This document shows, piece after piece, positions 1-8,324 of a DNA stretch of 9,632 nt. Both the position numbers and the translations under genes were made by a program. This stretch comes from Snowella sp031396835 (lineage in GTDB: Bacteria > Cyanobacteriota > Cyanobacteriia > Cyanobacteriales > Microcystaceae). Numbering within the stretch: the stretch's first letter is position 1; the number at the start of each line of letters is the position of its first letter. The stretch is from the NCBI GenBank assembly GCA_031396835.1, contig JANNLO010000040.1, positions 1-9,632 of the forward strand, read 5' to 3'. The notes under the pieces are model-generated. The model was not told the origin of the DNA, did not search any database, and worked only from the letters and a program-made list of their open reading frames with translations.

Positions 1-81
1 GAAAAATTCTACAATTGTGTCGAACGAGCCTAGTTTTTTCAAATCTACTGCCCTGAGTAAATTATAATCATCCTGATTTCA
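1..81. other. Left-edge flank downstream of the helicase gene; possible gene fragment
   Basis: This short stretch follows the helicase stop codon. On the minus strand, in the helicase frame, it stays open after tandem TAA TGA stops and reads NQDDYNLLRAVDLKKLG and onward to the edge, which looks protein-like. It has no ATG. A TTG at 42-40 with AGGG about 8 nt before it is the only plausible start. The plus strand is also open in one frame, ending at a TAA at 65-67, so a convergent gene end is equally possible. The sequence is too short to decide. No hairpin terminator was seen. Confidence 0.2.
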
Positions 82-3000
82 TTAACAATATCCCTCTATC
101 AACCATTTTACCAGCTTGTTTTCATAATGAGAATTGCTGATCATACTGCCTGTACAAATAACTGAATAGGGACAAATACTACAATGTGCGATAGAGGGAG
201 TTGGATTAAAGCGGCGATCGCCGAGCTGAGTAATCAGGTTTTCGGCCTCGATGGCAATGTTAGCTAAATCCTGGGATGTGAAAGTATGCAAGCGATTGTG
301 ACGGAGGTAGGCGATATGGGCTTGAGGTTTATCAAGAGAATGAGCATAGGCCCAAAGTTGAAAACGGTGTTCCTGCGGGTCAAATTCCTGATCGGTTTTA
401 ATATCCAAAACAAAATCTGCCCCGACTAAATCCGCTTTGCCTGTGAAGGTGATGCCAGACCTCTGGAATTGTAGCGGTTTTTCCCAGTTCCCAGTTTGGA
501 CGGTGGCATAGGTGGATGATGTCCGAAAACGGTCAGCGAGGGTTATGGCTTCGGCAATTTTGTCGGCAGGCAATTCGGGGGCGTAGGCTTGAAGACGCTC
601 TAAGTGGGTAAGATTTTTTTCTAAGGCGATATGGGTTAAAGTTCCTAATTCGCGGGCAAAATTGGTCGTACCAGTGGCAAGGCCAGGATGACCTTCCATA
701 TGGGCGTAATCAAACCGTTTAGGGCAACGGGCGTAATCGGTTAAAGCCGTGACAGGTAAGCGTAAACCTTTGGCATGGACGGGATTGAGCAGTAAAGGGA
801 CGATGGTTTCCGAAACGGGAGGTAAAGGGGAAACAAAGGCTGAAATCCGTTCGGGTTCGTAGGGAATCGTTTGAACCTCAAAATTGCCGATGATACCTGG
901 TTGCAAGAGGTCTAAACCCAGTCTTTTCGTTTGGGGAGCGGTTAGGATCAGGCGATCGCGGGCGCGGGTCAGAGCTACATAGAGTAATCGTTTAGCTTCC
1001 TCGGCCTCCCGTTGTTTTTGCTGCTGTTCTAGTAGGGTAAACAGGGCAGGCTTTTGTTTTTCTCCCTCGTCATCGGGCAATGACCAGCTCGCCCCCACTT
1101 GCGGATCAAAGCGAATAATACTCGTATCATTGGGGGACGCACGGGTTAAATCGGGAACAATGACCACCGACCATTCCAGACCTTTGGCCCCATGAATGGT
1201 CATCAAGGCAACGGCATTACGGGCTTCGAGAGGAGGACGAGGCAGGGCTAATTGATGGGCTTGAATACGTTGAAGACGGCGTACTACGGTAAATACATCG
1301 GCAAGTCCCATTTCCAGTTGTCGCACCAGATGAATAAACCCTTGCCAGTCGGCTAAACGGCGTTGAGCATTGGGCAAATTAGCGATCACAGCGGTATATC
1401 CTGTTAGGCGATCGCTCCACTGTAGTAAACGACTGGGAGGATCACTGCGACGACATTTGAGGAGCGTTTTCAAGGTTGTAACGGCAGGGATTAGCTCAGA
1501 TAAATTACTCTCTTGAATAATTTGCCACCAACTTTTTTCAGCTCGTTCTGTAGCGAGTTCGGCTAATAAGCGATCGCTGATGGTAAAAAAGGGACTACGC
1601 AGTACACCAATGAGAGCTAAATCATCTCTAGTATTGGCAAGAAAACGTAATAAGGCAATGCCATCTTTTACTTCTCGACTCTCTAATAAATTACCGCCTT
1701 TAGTCTGCACAACAGGAATTGGTTTGCCGTTAATTTGACGGTTTATTAATGCCTGACTGTAAATTTCTAAGGGCGACCAACTACGCGATAAAATGGCAAT
1801 ATCTTCAGGAGCGATCGCTCGATGTTCTCCTAATTTTTTATCCCAAATTGGGACTTTCTTCTGTAATAAATTTTCAATAATATCGGCAATATGTTCGGCT
1901 TCCACTTGACGACAATTTTCAACAGGAGGTTTGGGTTTAAGATCGGGATTAGGAGTAACTGCAAAAATTTCTAAATGGGGTGCAGGATGAGGTTCAATGT
2001 TTCGATCAGCTTCTAAGTTTTGATGAAGATCATTTAAAACGGGTTGAAATAATTGATTAATCTGATCAATTAAACTTTTATGACTGCGAAAACTGGTGTT
2101 TAAGGCAACATCATTATTAATCTGCGATCGCCAACTTTGAAAAATGGTAATATCCGCCCGTCGAAATCCGTAGATAGACTGCTTTTCATCCCCTACTAAT
2201 GTCAAGATTTTGTCTAAATTGCTTGAACTTTGAGGAGAAGTTAAACAGCTTAAAATTTCACTTTGGATAGGATTAGTGTCTTGAAATTCATCAATCAAAA
2301 AAACTTGCCAATGTTGGGCATAATATTTTTTAACTTGTGGATTATTTAACGCTTTTAGAGCATAAACTTCGAGGTCATTAAAGTCTAAAATGCGTTGTTG
2401 TTGTTTAATTTGACTCAGATGATTCTGCACAAAGTCAAAGGCTCTTTTTAAATCGGGAAGAGTTACAATAATTTGTTGATCTAATTCCCCCATAGTTAAG
2501 GTTAAAAGTCCTGCCTTTTCTATGGGGCTAATCCATTCTTTGATCGCCTTAAGATGTTTTTTTACTTTCGCTAAATCTTCCTTAATTGCCCAATTTTTTT
2601 CACTGCCTCCCCGCAGAACAACCTTAGCAATCTGATTTAATCCTGCTGCAATATTTTCTCTGGCTTGAATAGACACCATTGCTGCTAAAACAATTTGACG
2701 AGCTTCTTCAATTTTGTCCCCACTTTTACCTGTTATTTGATGAAAACATTGCCAAGCATTTTGCCAAATTGTCTGTTGAATTAATTTTTCTAACTCTTTT
2801 TCTCGAAATTCTTTTAAGGATTTTTCCCATTGAGTTGAATCACAATTTAAGGCCGTTTCCGCACTAAGGCGATCGCCTAAAAAGGCCAACATTGCCTCTC
2901 GCATCAGGGAATAGGGAATATTGGCGTACAATTCTGAGGGTAAATGATCCATGGCGGCGGCGAGATGTTCTGTTTGCCATAGTTGTCCTTCCCATTCATC

Positions 3001-3345
3001 TAAAGCGGTGAAATCGGGGGGGATACTGGCAATTTGTGCCTGTTCTCGACAAATACGACCTGCTAATGAGTGGAATGTACTAATTGGGGCGGCTTCTAAT
3101 TCGGCTAACCAGTCGCTACGATCACTCGCTTGGCTTAAAACGGTTTGGCGAATCCGCGATCGCAGTTCGGTGGCGGCTTTATTGGTGAAGGTGACAGCGA
3201 CAATTTGTAGGGGTGAGTAGCCCTGTTGTAGGTGGTACAAATACCGAGCCGCTAACATAAAAGTCTTACCCGTTCCAGCCCCAGCCGTTACACAAACACT
3301 ATGGGGGGCATGGGCAGCGCGTTGTTGGTCGGGTGTTAGACTCAT
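82..3345 (-). CDS. UvrD/RecB-type ATP-dependent helicase with C-terminal iron-sulfur PD-(D/E)XK nuclease (AddA/RecB-like)
   Basis: This 1087-residue superfamily 1A DNA helicase-nuclease is expected to unwind and resect double-strand break ends in the cytoplasm. The helicase motifs are complete: Walker A AGAGTGKT (21-28), motif Ia VTFTNKAA (51-58), motif Ib ISTFHSLAGRI (88-98), Walker B FLIDEFQDT (349-357), motif III VGDEKQSIYGFR (384-395), motif IV LNTSFRS (415-421), motif V MTIHGAKGLEW (715-725) and motif VI LLYVALTRARDRL (787-799). The C-terminal nuclease keeps H905, D972 (GKADLV), D981-x-K983 (DIKTD) and Q996-x3-Y1000. It is framed by C874 and by C1055-x2-C1058-x5-C1064, the spacing of the 4Fe-4S nucleases (AddB, Cas4, Dna2). 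The ATG start lies 14 residues before the Walker A strand, the usual position in the family, with GGA about 10 nt upstream. In AddAB the cluster sits in AddB, so a single-chain motor plus Fe-S nuclease is closer to AdnA/AdnB-like proteins. No AddB-type partner is in the window. About 23 residues follow the last cysteine and look non-conserved. Confidence 0.95.
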   Translation of the reverse strand: MSLTPDQQRAAHAPHSVCVTAGAGTGKTFMLAARYLYHLQQGYSPLQIVAVTFTNKAATELRSRIRQTVLSQASDRSDWLAELEAAPISTFHSLAGRICREQAQIASIPPDFTALDEWEGQLWQTEHLAAAMDHLPSELYANIPYSLMREAMLAFLGDRLSAETALNCDSTQWEKSLKEFREKELEKLIQQTIWQNAWQCFHQITGKSGDKIEEARQIVLAAMVSIQARENIAAGLNQIAKVVLRGGSEKNWAIKEDLAKVKKHLKAIKEWISPIEKAGLLTLTMGELDQQIIVTLPDLKRAFDFVQNHLSQIKQQQRILDFNDLEVYALKALNNPQVKKYYAQHWQVFLIDEFQDTNPIQSEILSCLTSPQSSSNLDKILTLVGDEKQSIYGFRRADITIFQSWRSQINNDVALNTSFRSHKSLIDQINQLFQPVLNDLHQNLEADRNIEPHPAPHLEIFAVTPNPDLKPKPPVENCRQVEAEHIADIIENLLQKKVPIWDKKLGEHRAIAPEDIAILSRSWSPLEIYSQALINRQINGKPIPVVQTKGGNLLESREVKDGIALLRFLANTRDDLALIGVLRSPFFTISDRLLAELATERAEKSWWQIIQESNLSELIPAVTTLKTLLKCRRSDPPSRLLQWSDRLTGYTAVIANLPNAQRRLADWQGFIHLVRQLEMGLADVFTVVRRLQRIQAHQLALPRPPLEARNAVALMTIHGAKGLEWSVVIVPDLTRASPNDTSIIRFDPQVGASWSLPDDEGEKQKPALFTLLEQQQKQREAEEAKRLLYVALTRARDRLILTAPQTKRLGLDLLQPGIIGNFEVQTIPYEPERISAFVSPLPPVSETIVPLLLNPVHAKGLRLPVTALTDYARCPKRFDYAHMEGHPGLATGTTNFARELGTLTHIALEKNLTHLERLQAYAPELPADKIAEAITLADRFRTSSTYATVQTGNWEKPLQFQRSGITFTGKADLVGADFVLDIKTDQEFDPQEHRFQLWAYAHSLDKPQAHIAYLRHNRLHTFTSQDLANIAIEAENLITQLGDRRFNPTPSIAHCSICPYSVICTGSMISNSHYENKLVKWLIEGYC

Positions 3346-3465
3346 GGTAGAGATTTCCGAAAAAAAATTGCTTGGGCGTTTATTACGTTATTTTAGCTAC
3401 TATTCACTCAAAAATTCTTTATAATTTGAAAGTCCCGTTTAATCCTTATCCCTGTGAGAAAATGA
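3346..3465. promoter_or_regulatory. Divergent intergenic region with a candidate -10 box for the Uma2 gene
   Basis: This 120-bp AT-rich spacer must hold the start signals of both flanking divergent genes. On the plus strand a perfect TATAAT lies at 3420-3425, which would start transcription near 3432 and leave a leader of about 34 nt before the ATG at 3466. No convincing -35 hexamer sits 16-18 bp upstream. On the minus strand the best -10-like element is TAAAAT, read from about 3395 down to 3390 in the complement, also without a clear -35 box. An eight-A run at 3360-3367 lies close to the helicase start. The assignments rest on motif reading only. Confidence 0.4.
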
Positions 3466-4026
3466 ATGGTACAAACAAAACCGAAACCGCTAACACTGTC
3501 AGAATTTTTACAAATACCAGAAACTAAGCCTGCCAGTGAATTTATTAATGGCAATATTATCCAAAAACCGATGCCGAAAGGAAGACATAGCCGATTACAA
3601 GCCCAATTATGTGCAACGATTAATCAAGTCACTGAATCCGCTAAAATTGCCTATGCTTTTCCAGAATTACGCTGTAATTTTGGCGATCGCTCTATTGTCC
3701 CTGATGTGGCCATTTTTAGCTGGGAAAAAATTTCTTTTACGGACAACGGAGAAATTCCTGATAACTTTAATATCGCGCCTGATTGGGTAATTGAAATTTT
3801 ATCTCCCGATCAACGTCCCAACAAAGTATTAGGTAACTTGCTTTATTGTTTGGATCATGGCACAAAATTAGGTTGGTTTATTGATCCTGATGACTTCAGT
3901 ATTTTGGTTGTTCGTCCACAAATACAGCCTATTTTATGCGAAGGAATTACCTCTTTACCGATGTTAGAAGACATTCCTTTACAGTTAACAGGAGAACAAA
4001 TTTTTAACTGGCTAAAAATGAATTAG
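3466..4026 (+). CDS. Uma2 family (DUF820) PD-(D/E)XK nuclease-fold protein
   Basis: This 186-residue protein has the full Uma2/DUF820 pattern: an N-terminal LSEFLQIPET segment, NGNIIQKPMPKGRHSRLQ (28-45), ELRCNFGDRSIVPDVAIF (67-84), WVIEILSPDQ (107-116), GTKLGWFIDP (132-141), and a terminal LTGEQIFNWL. By analogy with the fold, D80 and E110 are the metal-binding acidic residues and K120 is a candidate lysine. Uma2 proteins are nuclease-fold proteins, heavily multiplied in cyanobacteria, whose biological role is largely unsettled. The chosen ATG (MVQTKPKP) is preceded by another ATG 4 nt upstream in a different frame, and the nearby GAGAAA is a weak ribosome site. The gene stands alone on the plus strand, divergent from the helicase and convergent with sbcC (32 bp between stop codons). 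This fits independent insertion rather than operon membership. The gene looks intact. Confidence 0.93.
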   Translation: MVQTKPKPLTLSEFLQIPETKPASEFINGNIIQKPMPKGRHSRLQAQLCATINQVTESAKIAYAFPELRCNFGDRSIVPDVAIFSWEKISFTDNGEIPDNFNIAPDWVIEILSPDQRPNKVLGNLLYCLDHGTKLGWFIDPDDFSILVVRPQIQPILCEGITSLPMLEDIPLQLTGEQIFNWLKMN

Positions 4027-4058
4027 GGTTTGCTAAAATTAATCTGTTTCTGTTAGCT

Positions 4059-7000
4059 TTAAATACCGATAACTTTAACACGACTACCTAGACGAGAACT
4101 GATCACATCTAGGCGTAGGTTCATGTGATCACGCAATTCTGTAATGTGGGAAATAATGCCAATCGTGCGACCATGACTTTGTAAATCCATGAGGGTACGA
4201 ATCGCTAATTCTAAGGACTCAGAATCAAGACTACCAAAGCCTTCATCAATAAATAAAGTATCCAATTTAATACCTCCTGCATAGGATTGAATGGTATCAG
4301 ATAAACCCAAAGCTAGGGATAAAGCCGCTAAAAAAGATTCACCACCCGATAGGGTAGAAACAGGACGTAATTTTCCTATATATTCATCTAAAACTTCAAT
4401 TTCTAAACCTGATGCTCGATTATTTTTAGCCCGTTGATTTTCGGGACGTTCGAGGCGATAACGACCTTGAGTCATGCGATAGAGCCGAGCAGAAGCTTGG
4501 GAAAGTACATCTTCCAACAATACGCCTAAAACAAAGCGTTGAAGACTAATTTTATTGCCTGTTTTACCATCGGCAACCTCGCTTAAAGTGCCATAAATTT
4601 TATAGTCTTCGTCTAGTTTAGCTTGATTTTGATGGGCTTGATTCAGTTTAGTTTGCAGTTCTTGCAATTGTTGATGACGGTTGGCTAATTGCTGATAATT
4701 TTGAGATTTTTCAGTGAATAATTGAGATTTTTCTTGTAAATCTATTTCGAGTTTCTGTAAATCAGGAGGCGTTTGCCCTGTCAATTCTGTTTTGAGTTGA
4801 TTAATTACTCCCTTGAGAGCATTTAATTCAGCATGATAGGACTCTATTTCTGTGGCGATCGCCGTTTGTTGAGTGTCAGAAAGTTGAGCAGTTTGAAAAT
4901 TCATGAGGTCAGAAAAGGAACTTTCTTGGAGAGCATTTTGCCAATTTATTTCTGTTGTTTGAGTCTTAGTCTGTTGGGATTGGCATTGACTGTGAATTTC
5001 CTCTTGTTTGGTTTGATATTGAAGGCAATCTTGTTGCTGTTTGTGATAATCTTTTTCAGCTTTTTGATAGGTTTCCGTTAGAGATTGAATCGTTTTTTCC
5101 AAAGTAGTCAGAGCTTTACTTAAGGCTTTTGCTTGATGGTACTCACTCGGAATTTGCTTTTCGATTTGTTCAACAATAGAACGGGCCTGAATAGTTTGGG
5201 CTTGATCTGTTTGCACTTGTTCATTTAAAAGAGCGATCGCGGTTTCTAAGGTTGTAATTTCTGTTTGCAAAGTGGCGAGTTTTGCTTCTGTGACTTCCCG
5301 TTCTGCTTGTTGAGTTTGCAGGGAATTAATTTCTTGAGTTAGACCATCTACTAAAGTTTGTAAATCGGCGATCGCTTCATTTGCTAAGTCATCAAGATAG
5401 GTTTCTAGGGGAATAATTGTCTGTTGATGGTGTTCAATTTTTTGGTTAACTTTCACCAACTCTTGCTCAATTTTCTGATATTTTTGACGAATTTTTTCTA
5501 ACTCCTGTTTAGCTTTTTCCAAACCCTCTTTAGTAATGATAGGAATGTCAGAAGAAGCTTGGGCGGGTTGGGGATGTTCACAGCTACCACAGACAGGACA
5601 GGGCTGATCTTCGGTTAAGGTTTGCGCTAAACTAGCGGCTTGACCTAAATGCCAGTGCATTTCCATTGTTGTCGATTCAGTTTGGGCCACTTGTAATTTT
5701 TCGCGTTGTTTTTCCTCCTCTTTTTGGTGTTTATTCTGTTGACGAGTAAATTCATCCAATTCTTGTCGTAAGTCTTCTAACTGTTGCCGATCCTGTAATT
5801 GTCGTTGATGCTCTTTTAATGCGGCTTTTTTAATTTCAATGGTGATTAAAGTGTGATTTAAATCGGCGATCGCGGTTGCTAATTGTTGTTTTTCTAATTG
5901 ATTTTGGGTTAAGTCTGTTTGCGCCTTTTGTAGAGATTGAGAACTTTCTTTTGCAACTTTTTCAGCTACTTTTAAAGCCTTACGTTTTTCAATTAATTCT
6001 TGCTGTTGCTTTTCATATTGTTGTAACTCAATTTGCTCTTTTTTAAGCTGATCAAGTTTGCTAAAATCTATCTGGGCTTTTTCATAAAGACTTTTTGCCT
6101 CGGTAACTGCTTCTGTAATTTGAGCCAATTGTTGCTGATTATCTGCGGATTTTTGGGTTAAGGTTTCCAGATTTTTAGCTTCTTCTTGGTAACGTTGATA
6201 TAAAGGTAATAATTTGTCTGCTTGTTTAGCTTGCTCTAAATGTTGTTGTTTTTGTTCAATTTCAAGAGCTTGGGATTGTTTCGCCGTCAATTCAACTTCT
6301 TTTTGTTGATAATTATCAAACTGTTTTTGTAAATTTAGTCCTGATTCTTGATGTTTGACTGCCTCTATTTTAGCGATTTCAGCCGCTTCTTTTTCTGCTT
6401 GGGCAGTGGATAACCTGGGAGTTAAATCATTAAGTTCAAGACTAATTTCACTTTCTTCAGTCAGACTAGCACTTTCTAAAAAGATTTTAATGCTGGTATC
6501 TTGTTTTTGTTTGGCCTCAATAATTACTTTGGCTTGTTCTTTTAAACGATTTTGAATCTGCTCATAAATTTGAGTTTGAAAAAGTTGCGAAAAAATGGTT
6601 TCTCGGTCTTTTGAGTTCGCCATTAATAATTCTCGGAATTTTCCTTGAGGTAACACCATTACCTGCCGAAATTGATCCGCTTCTAAGCCCAGTAGTTCTT
6701 GAATTTTAATATCCACTTCTTTGACTTTTTTAACGCCTAATAATTCCCCTTCTTTTGTATCCTCTAAACGCCATAAATAGGCTTCAGTTTGCTGAGTAGT
6801 TGTACCTTCACCGCGATTTTTAGGTTTTTCTTGGGTGGGTAAACGACGGATACGATAGTCTTTTTTTCCTAAACGAAAATCGAGAATAATTTCGGTTAAT
6901 AAATCAGGTTTAGCATAATCGCAACGCATATTAACGGCTTCTCGTTCTTTGCCCGTTGATTCTCCATAGAGTGCAAAACAAATGCCGTCTAAAATTGAAC

Positions 7001-7124
7001 TTTTACCCGCACCTGTTGGGCCATTAATCAAAAAGAGGGGATTCTCTCCTAATGCTTGAAAGTCAATAATTTCTGTGCCAGCAAAGGGGCCAAAGGCTTG
7101 GAGAGTTAGGCTTAAGGGTTTCAT
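4059..7124 (-). CDS. sbcC: SbcC, Rad50-like ATPase subunit of the SbcCD nuclease
   Basis: This 1021-residue SMC/Rad50-type ATPase is the partner of SbcD; E. coli SbcC is of similar length. The complex cuts hairpins and processes blocked or palindromic double-strand ends, using ATP to control access of DNA to SbcD. The N-terminal lobe has Walker A GPTGAGKS (35-42) and the Q-loop VMVLPQGKF (Q160). Two long Gln/Glu/Lys-rich coiled-coil arms (about 185-490 and 530-870) flank the zinc hook CPVC (509-512), with a further cysteine at 515. The C-terminal lobe has the ABC signature LSGGES (925-930), Walker B LDTLFIDEGFGSLD (954-967, with D960 and E961) and the H-loop IISHI (H993). The ATG sits directly before the conserved KPLSLTLQAFGPF strand, so the start is secure although the ribosome site is poor. 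It lies 36 bp after sbcD on the same strand and is very likely co-transcribed and perhaps translationally coupled. It converges with the Uma2 gene. Confidence 0.98.
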   Translation of the reverse strand: MKPLSLTLQAFGPFAGTEIIDFQALGENPLFLINGPTGAGKSSILDGICFALYGESTGKEREAVNMRCDYAKPDLLTEIILDFRLGKKDYRIRRLPTQEKPKNRGEGTTTQQTEAYLWRLEDTKEGELLGVKKVKEVDIKIQELLGLEADQFRQVMVLPQGKFRELLMANSKDRETIFSQLFQTQIYEQIQNRLKEQAKVIIEAKQKQDTSIKIFLESASLTEESEISLELNDLTPRLSTAQAEKEAAEIAKIEAVKHQESGLNLQKQFDNYQQKEVELTAKQSQALEIEQKQQHLEQAKQADKLLPLYQRYQEEAKNLETLTQKSADNQQQLAQITEAVTEAKSLYEKAQIDFSKLDQLKKEQIELQQYEKQQQELIEKRKALKVAEKVAKESSQSLQKAQTDLTQNQLEKQQLATAIADLNHTLITIEIKKAALKEHQRQLQDRQQLEDLRQELDEFTRQQNKHQKEEEKQREKLQVAQTESTTMEMHWHLGQAASLAQTLTEDQPCPVCGSCEHPQPAQASSDIPIITKEGLEKAKQELEKIRQKYQKIEQELVKVNQKIEHHQQTIIPLETYLDDLANEAIADLQTLVDGLTQEINSLQTQQAEREVTEAKLATLQTEITTLETAIALLNEQVQTDQAQTIQARSIVEQIEKQIPSEYHQAKALSKALTTLEKTIQSLTETYQKAEKDYHKQQQDCLQYQTKQEEIHSQCQSQQTKTQTTEINWQNALQESSFSDLMNFQTAQLSDTQQTAIATEIESYHAELNALKGVINQLKTELTGQTPPDLQKLEIDLQEKSQLFTEKSQNYQQLANRHQQLQELQTKLNQAHQNQAKLDEDYKIYGTLSEVADGKTGNKISLQRFVLGVLLEDVLSQASARLYRMTQGRYRLERPENQRAKNNRASGLEIEVLDEYIGKLRPVSTLSGGESFLAALSLALGLSDTIQSYAGGIKLDTLFIDEGFGSLDSESLELAIRTLMDLQSHGRTIGIISHITELRDHMNLRLDVISSRLGSRVKVIGI

Positions 7125-7160
7125 TTTGTTTCAATAAAAGTCAAGAACTGAACAATAAAT

Positions 7161-8297
7161 TTAACTATCTTTGTGGTGAATTGCCGCGATCACCTGTTGG
7201 ACAGCGTCAGCTTGGTCGGGACTGAGTTCTTCTCCTTGTACTTGTCGAAAAAAGTCTTGAAACATTTCAAATTCACTATGTTTAGCAAATTTATCAGGTT
7301 GTAAGCGAGTTTCATTTGTGTTAAATATACCAACTTTTTCGACGTGCAGAACATTTTTATAAACCGTGCGTAAACGTTCCATCGGTTCTAAAATAGCGTG
7401 TTTATCGGTAAGACGAATTAGCAAATAATCATTGGCTTTGAGGTCAGTTTTTCCCAGTTCTAAAATGCTTTGAAATTCTCCTTCAATAATGCGTAAATCT
7501 TTGGGCGACTGTAAAGGTAATTGTCGAATAGATTGCAATCCGTTGGCATTGATCTCTACCAGTGTCACCGCTTTTTGATGATTACATTCAGAAAAACTAT
7601 ATTTCATTAAAGAACCACTATAGCGAATATGTTCTAGTTCTTTGTGTTGGGGACGATGTAAATGACCGAGGGCAACATAATCAAAGGGGGTAAAGGGTTC
7701 CGAACTAATACGTTCGGCTCCGCCAATGGACAGAGGACGTTCTGACTCCGAGCTTTCGGCTCCTTCCATAAAGCAGTGGCTCACCAGTACGGTCGGGGTG
7801 TCGGGTTTAACCGCCAGGATTTGTTCAACGAGATGGCGGTGGGCTTGGTCGTGGGTTTTGACTTCGATGTTAAAGTGAGTACGCACAGTCTCAGGATCAT
7901 TGTAGGGAATGCCAAAAATATGCACTATACAGTCTGCGCTAGTAATGGCGATCGCGTCGGTAATCTGGCTGAGTTCGCTAATAATATGTAGGTTGGCTGC
8001 CCGCAAATGACGAGACCCAAAACTTAGGCGATCGGCACTATCGTGATTGCCAGGAATCAAAATGACAGGCACTTTGAGGTCAAGACAAATTTTAGCGAGG
8101 GTATCATCCAGCAGTTTAACGGCGGCGGCTGGGGGGACAGCGCGATCGTAAATATCACCTGCAATAATGACGGCATCAACGGCTTCTTGTTCGATGTATT
8201 GTAGGAGTTGTTCGAGTACTTTTGCTTGATCTTCGAGGAGGGATTGATGATGAAATTGGCGGCCTAAGTGCCAGTCAGAGGTGTGGATAAATTTCAT
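7161..8297 (-). CDS. sbcD: SbcD, Mre11-like nuclease subunit of SbcCD
   Basis: This 378-residue calcineurin-like metallophosphoesterase is close to the usual SbcD length. It supplies the Mn-dependent nuclease activity of SbcCD: double-strand exonuclease and single-strand or hairpin endonuclease. All metal-site motifs are present in order: DWHLGR (D8, H10), GDIYDR (D48), GNHDSADRL (N84, H85), VSHCF (H174) and GHLHRP (H212, H214). The C-terminal 100 or so residues match the capping and SbcC-binding part of the family, including FFRQVQGEELSPDQ near the end. The ATG begins MKFIHTSDWHLG, the standard N-terminus, so the start is safe despite no strong Shine-Dalgarno sequence. The gene precedes sbcC by 36 bp in the usual sbcD-sbcC order and follows a small gene by 27 bp, suggesting a three-gene unit. 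No truncation or frame problem is visible. Confidence 0.98.
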   Translation of the reverse strand: MKFIHTSDWHLGRQFHHQSLLEDQAKVLEQLLQYIEQEAVDAVIIAGDIYDRAVPPAAAVKLLDDTLAKICLDLKVPVILIPGNHDSADRLSFGSRHLRAANLHIISELSQITDAIAITSADCIVHIFGIPYNDPETVRTHFNIEVKTHDQAHRHLVEQILAVKPDTPTVLVSHCFMEGAESSESERPLSIGGAERISSEPFTPFDYVALGHLHRPQHKELEHIRYSGSLMKYSFSECNHQKAVTLVEINANGLQSIRQLPLQSPKDLRIIEGEFQSILELGKTDLKANDYLLIRLTDKHAILEPMERLRTVYKNVLHVEKVGIFNTNETRLQPDKFAKHSEFEMFQDFFRQVQGEELSPDQADAVQQVIAAIHHKDS

Positions 8298-8324
8298 TGA
8301 GGTTTGATTCAGATAAGTTCGGAT

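Larger units (their letters stand above)
214..7955. repeat. HIP1 octamers GCGATCGC scattered through the window
   Basis: By eye, copies start at 214, 952, 1408, 1570, 1811, 2124, 2869, 3156, 3683, 4855, 5233, 5368, 5866 and 7948. All lie inside genes. This density is far above chance for an 8-mer and is the strongest sign of a cyanobacterial host. None was seen between 7956 and 9632. Confidence 0.85.

Noticed and set aside
2679..2867. Short plus-strand ORF inside the helicase gene
   Set aside because: It lies antisense to a strongly conserved coding region, is rich in Phe/Leu as expected of an antisense shadow, and has no RBS or recognisable motif. The same applies to 2951-3220, 4833-5081, 6355-6555 and 7776-7991.
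3536..3790. Overlapping plus-strand ORF within the Uma2 gene
   Set aside because: It is in another frame of a gene whose family motifs are complete; its product has no recognisable features.
4027..4058. Possible bidirectional terminator between the Uma2 gene and sbcC
   Set aside because: GCTAA (4032-4036) pairs with TTAGC (4053-4057), but the stem is only 5 bp with a 16-nt loop, too weak to call.
4700..6600. Low-complexity Gln/Glu-rich stretch in sbcC considered as a tandem repeat
   Set aside because: No repeat unit is conserved at DNA level; the composition is normal for SbcC/Rad50 coiled-coil arms.
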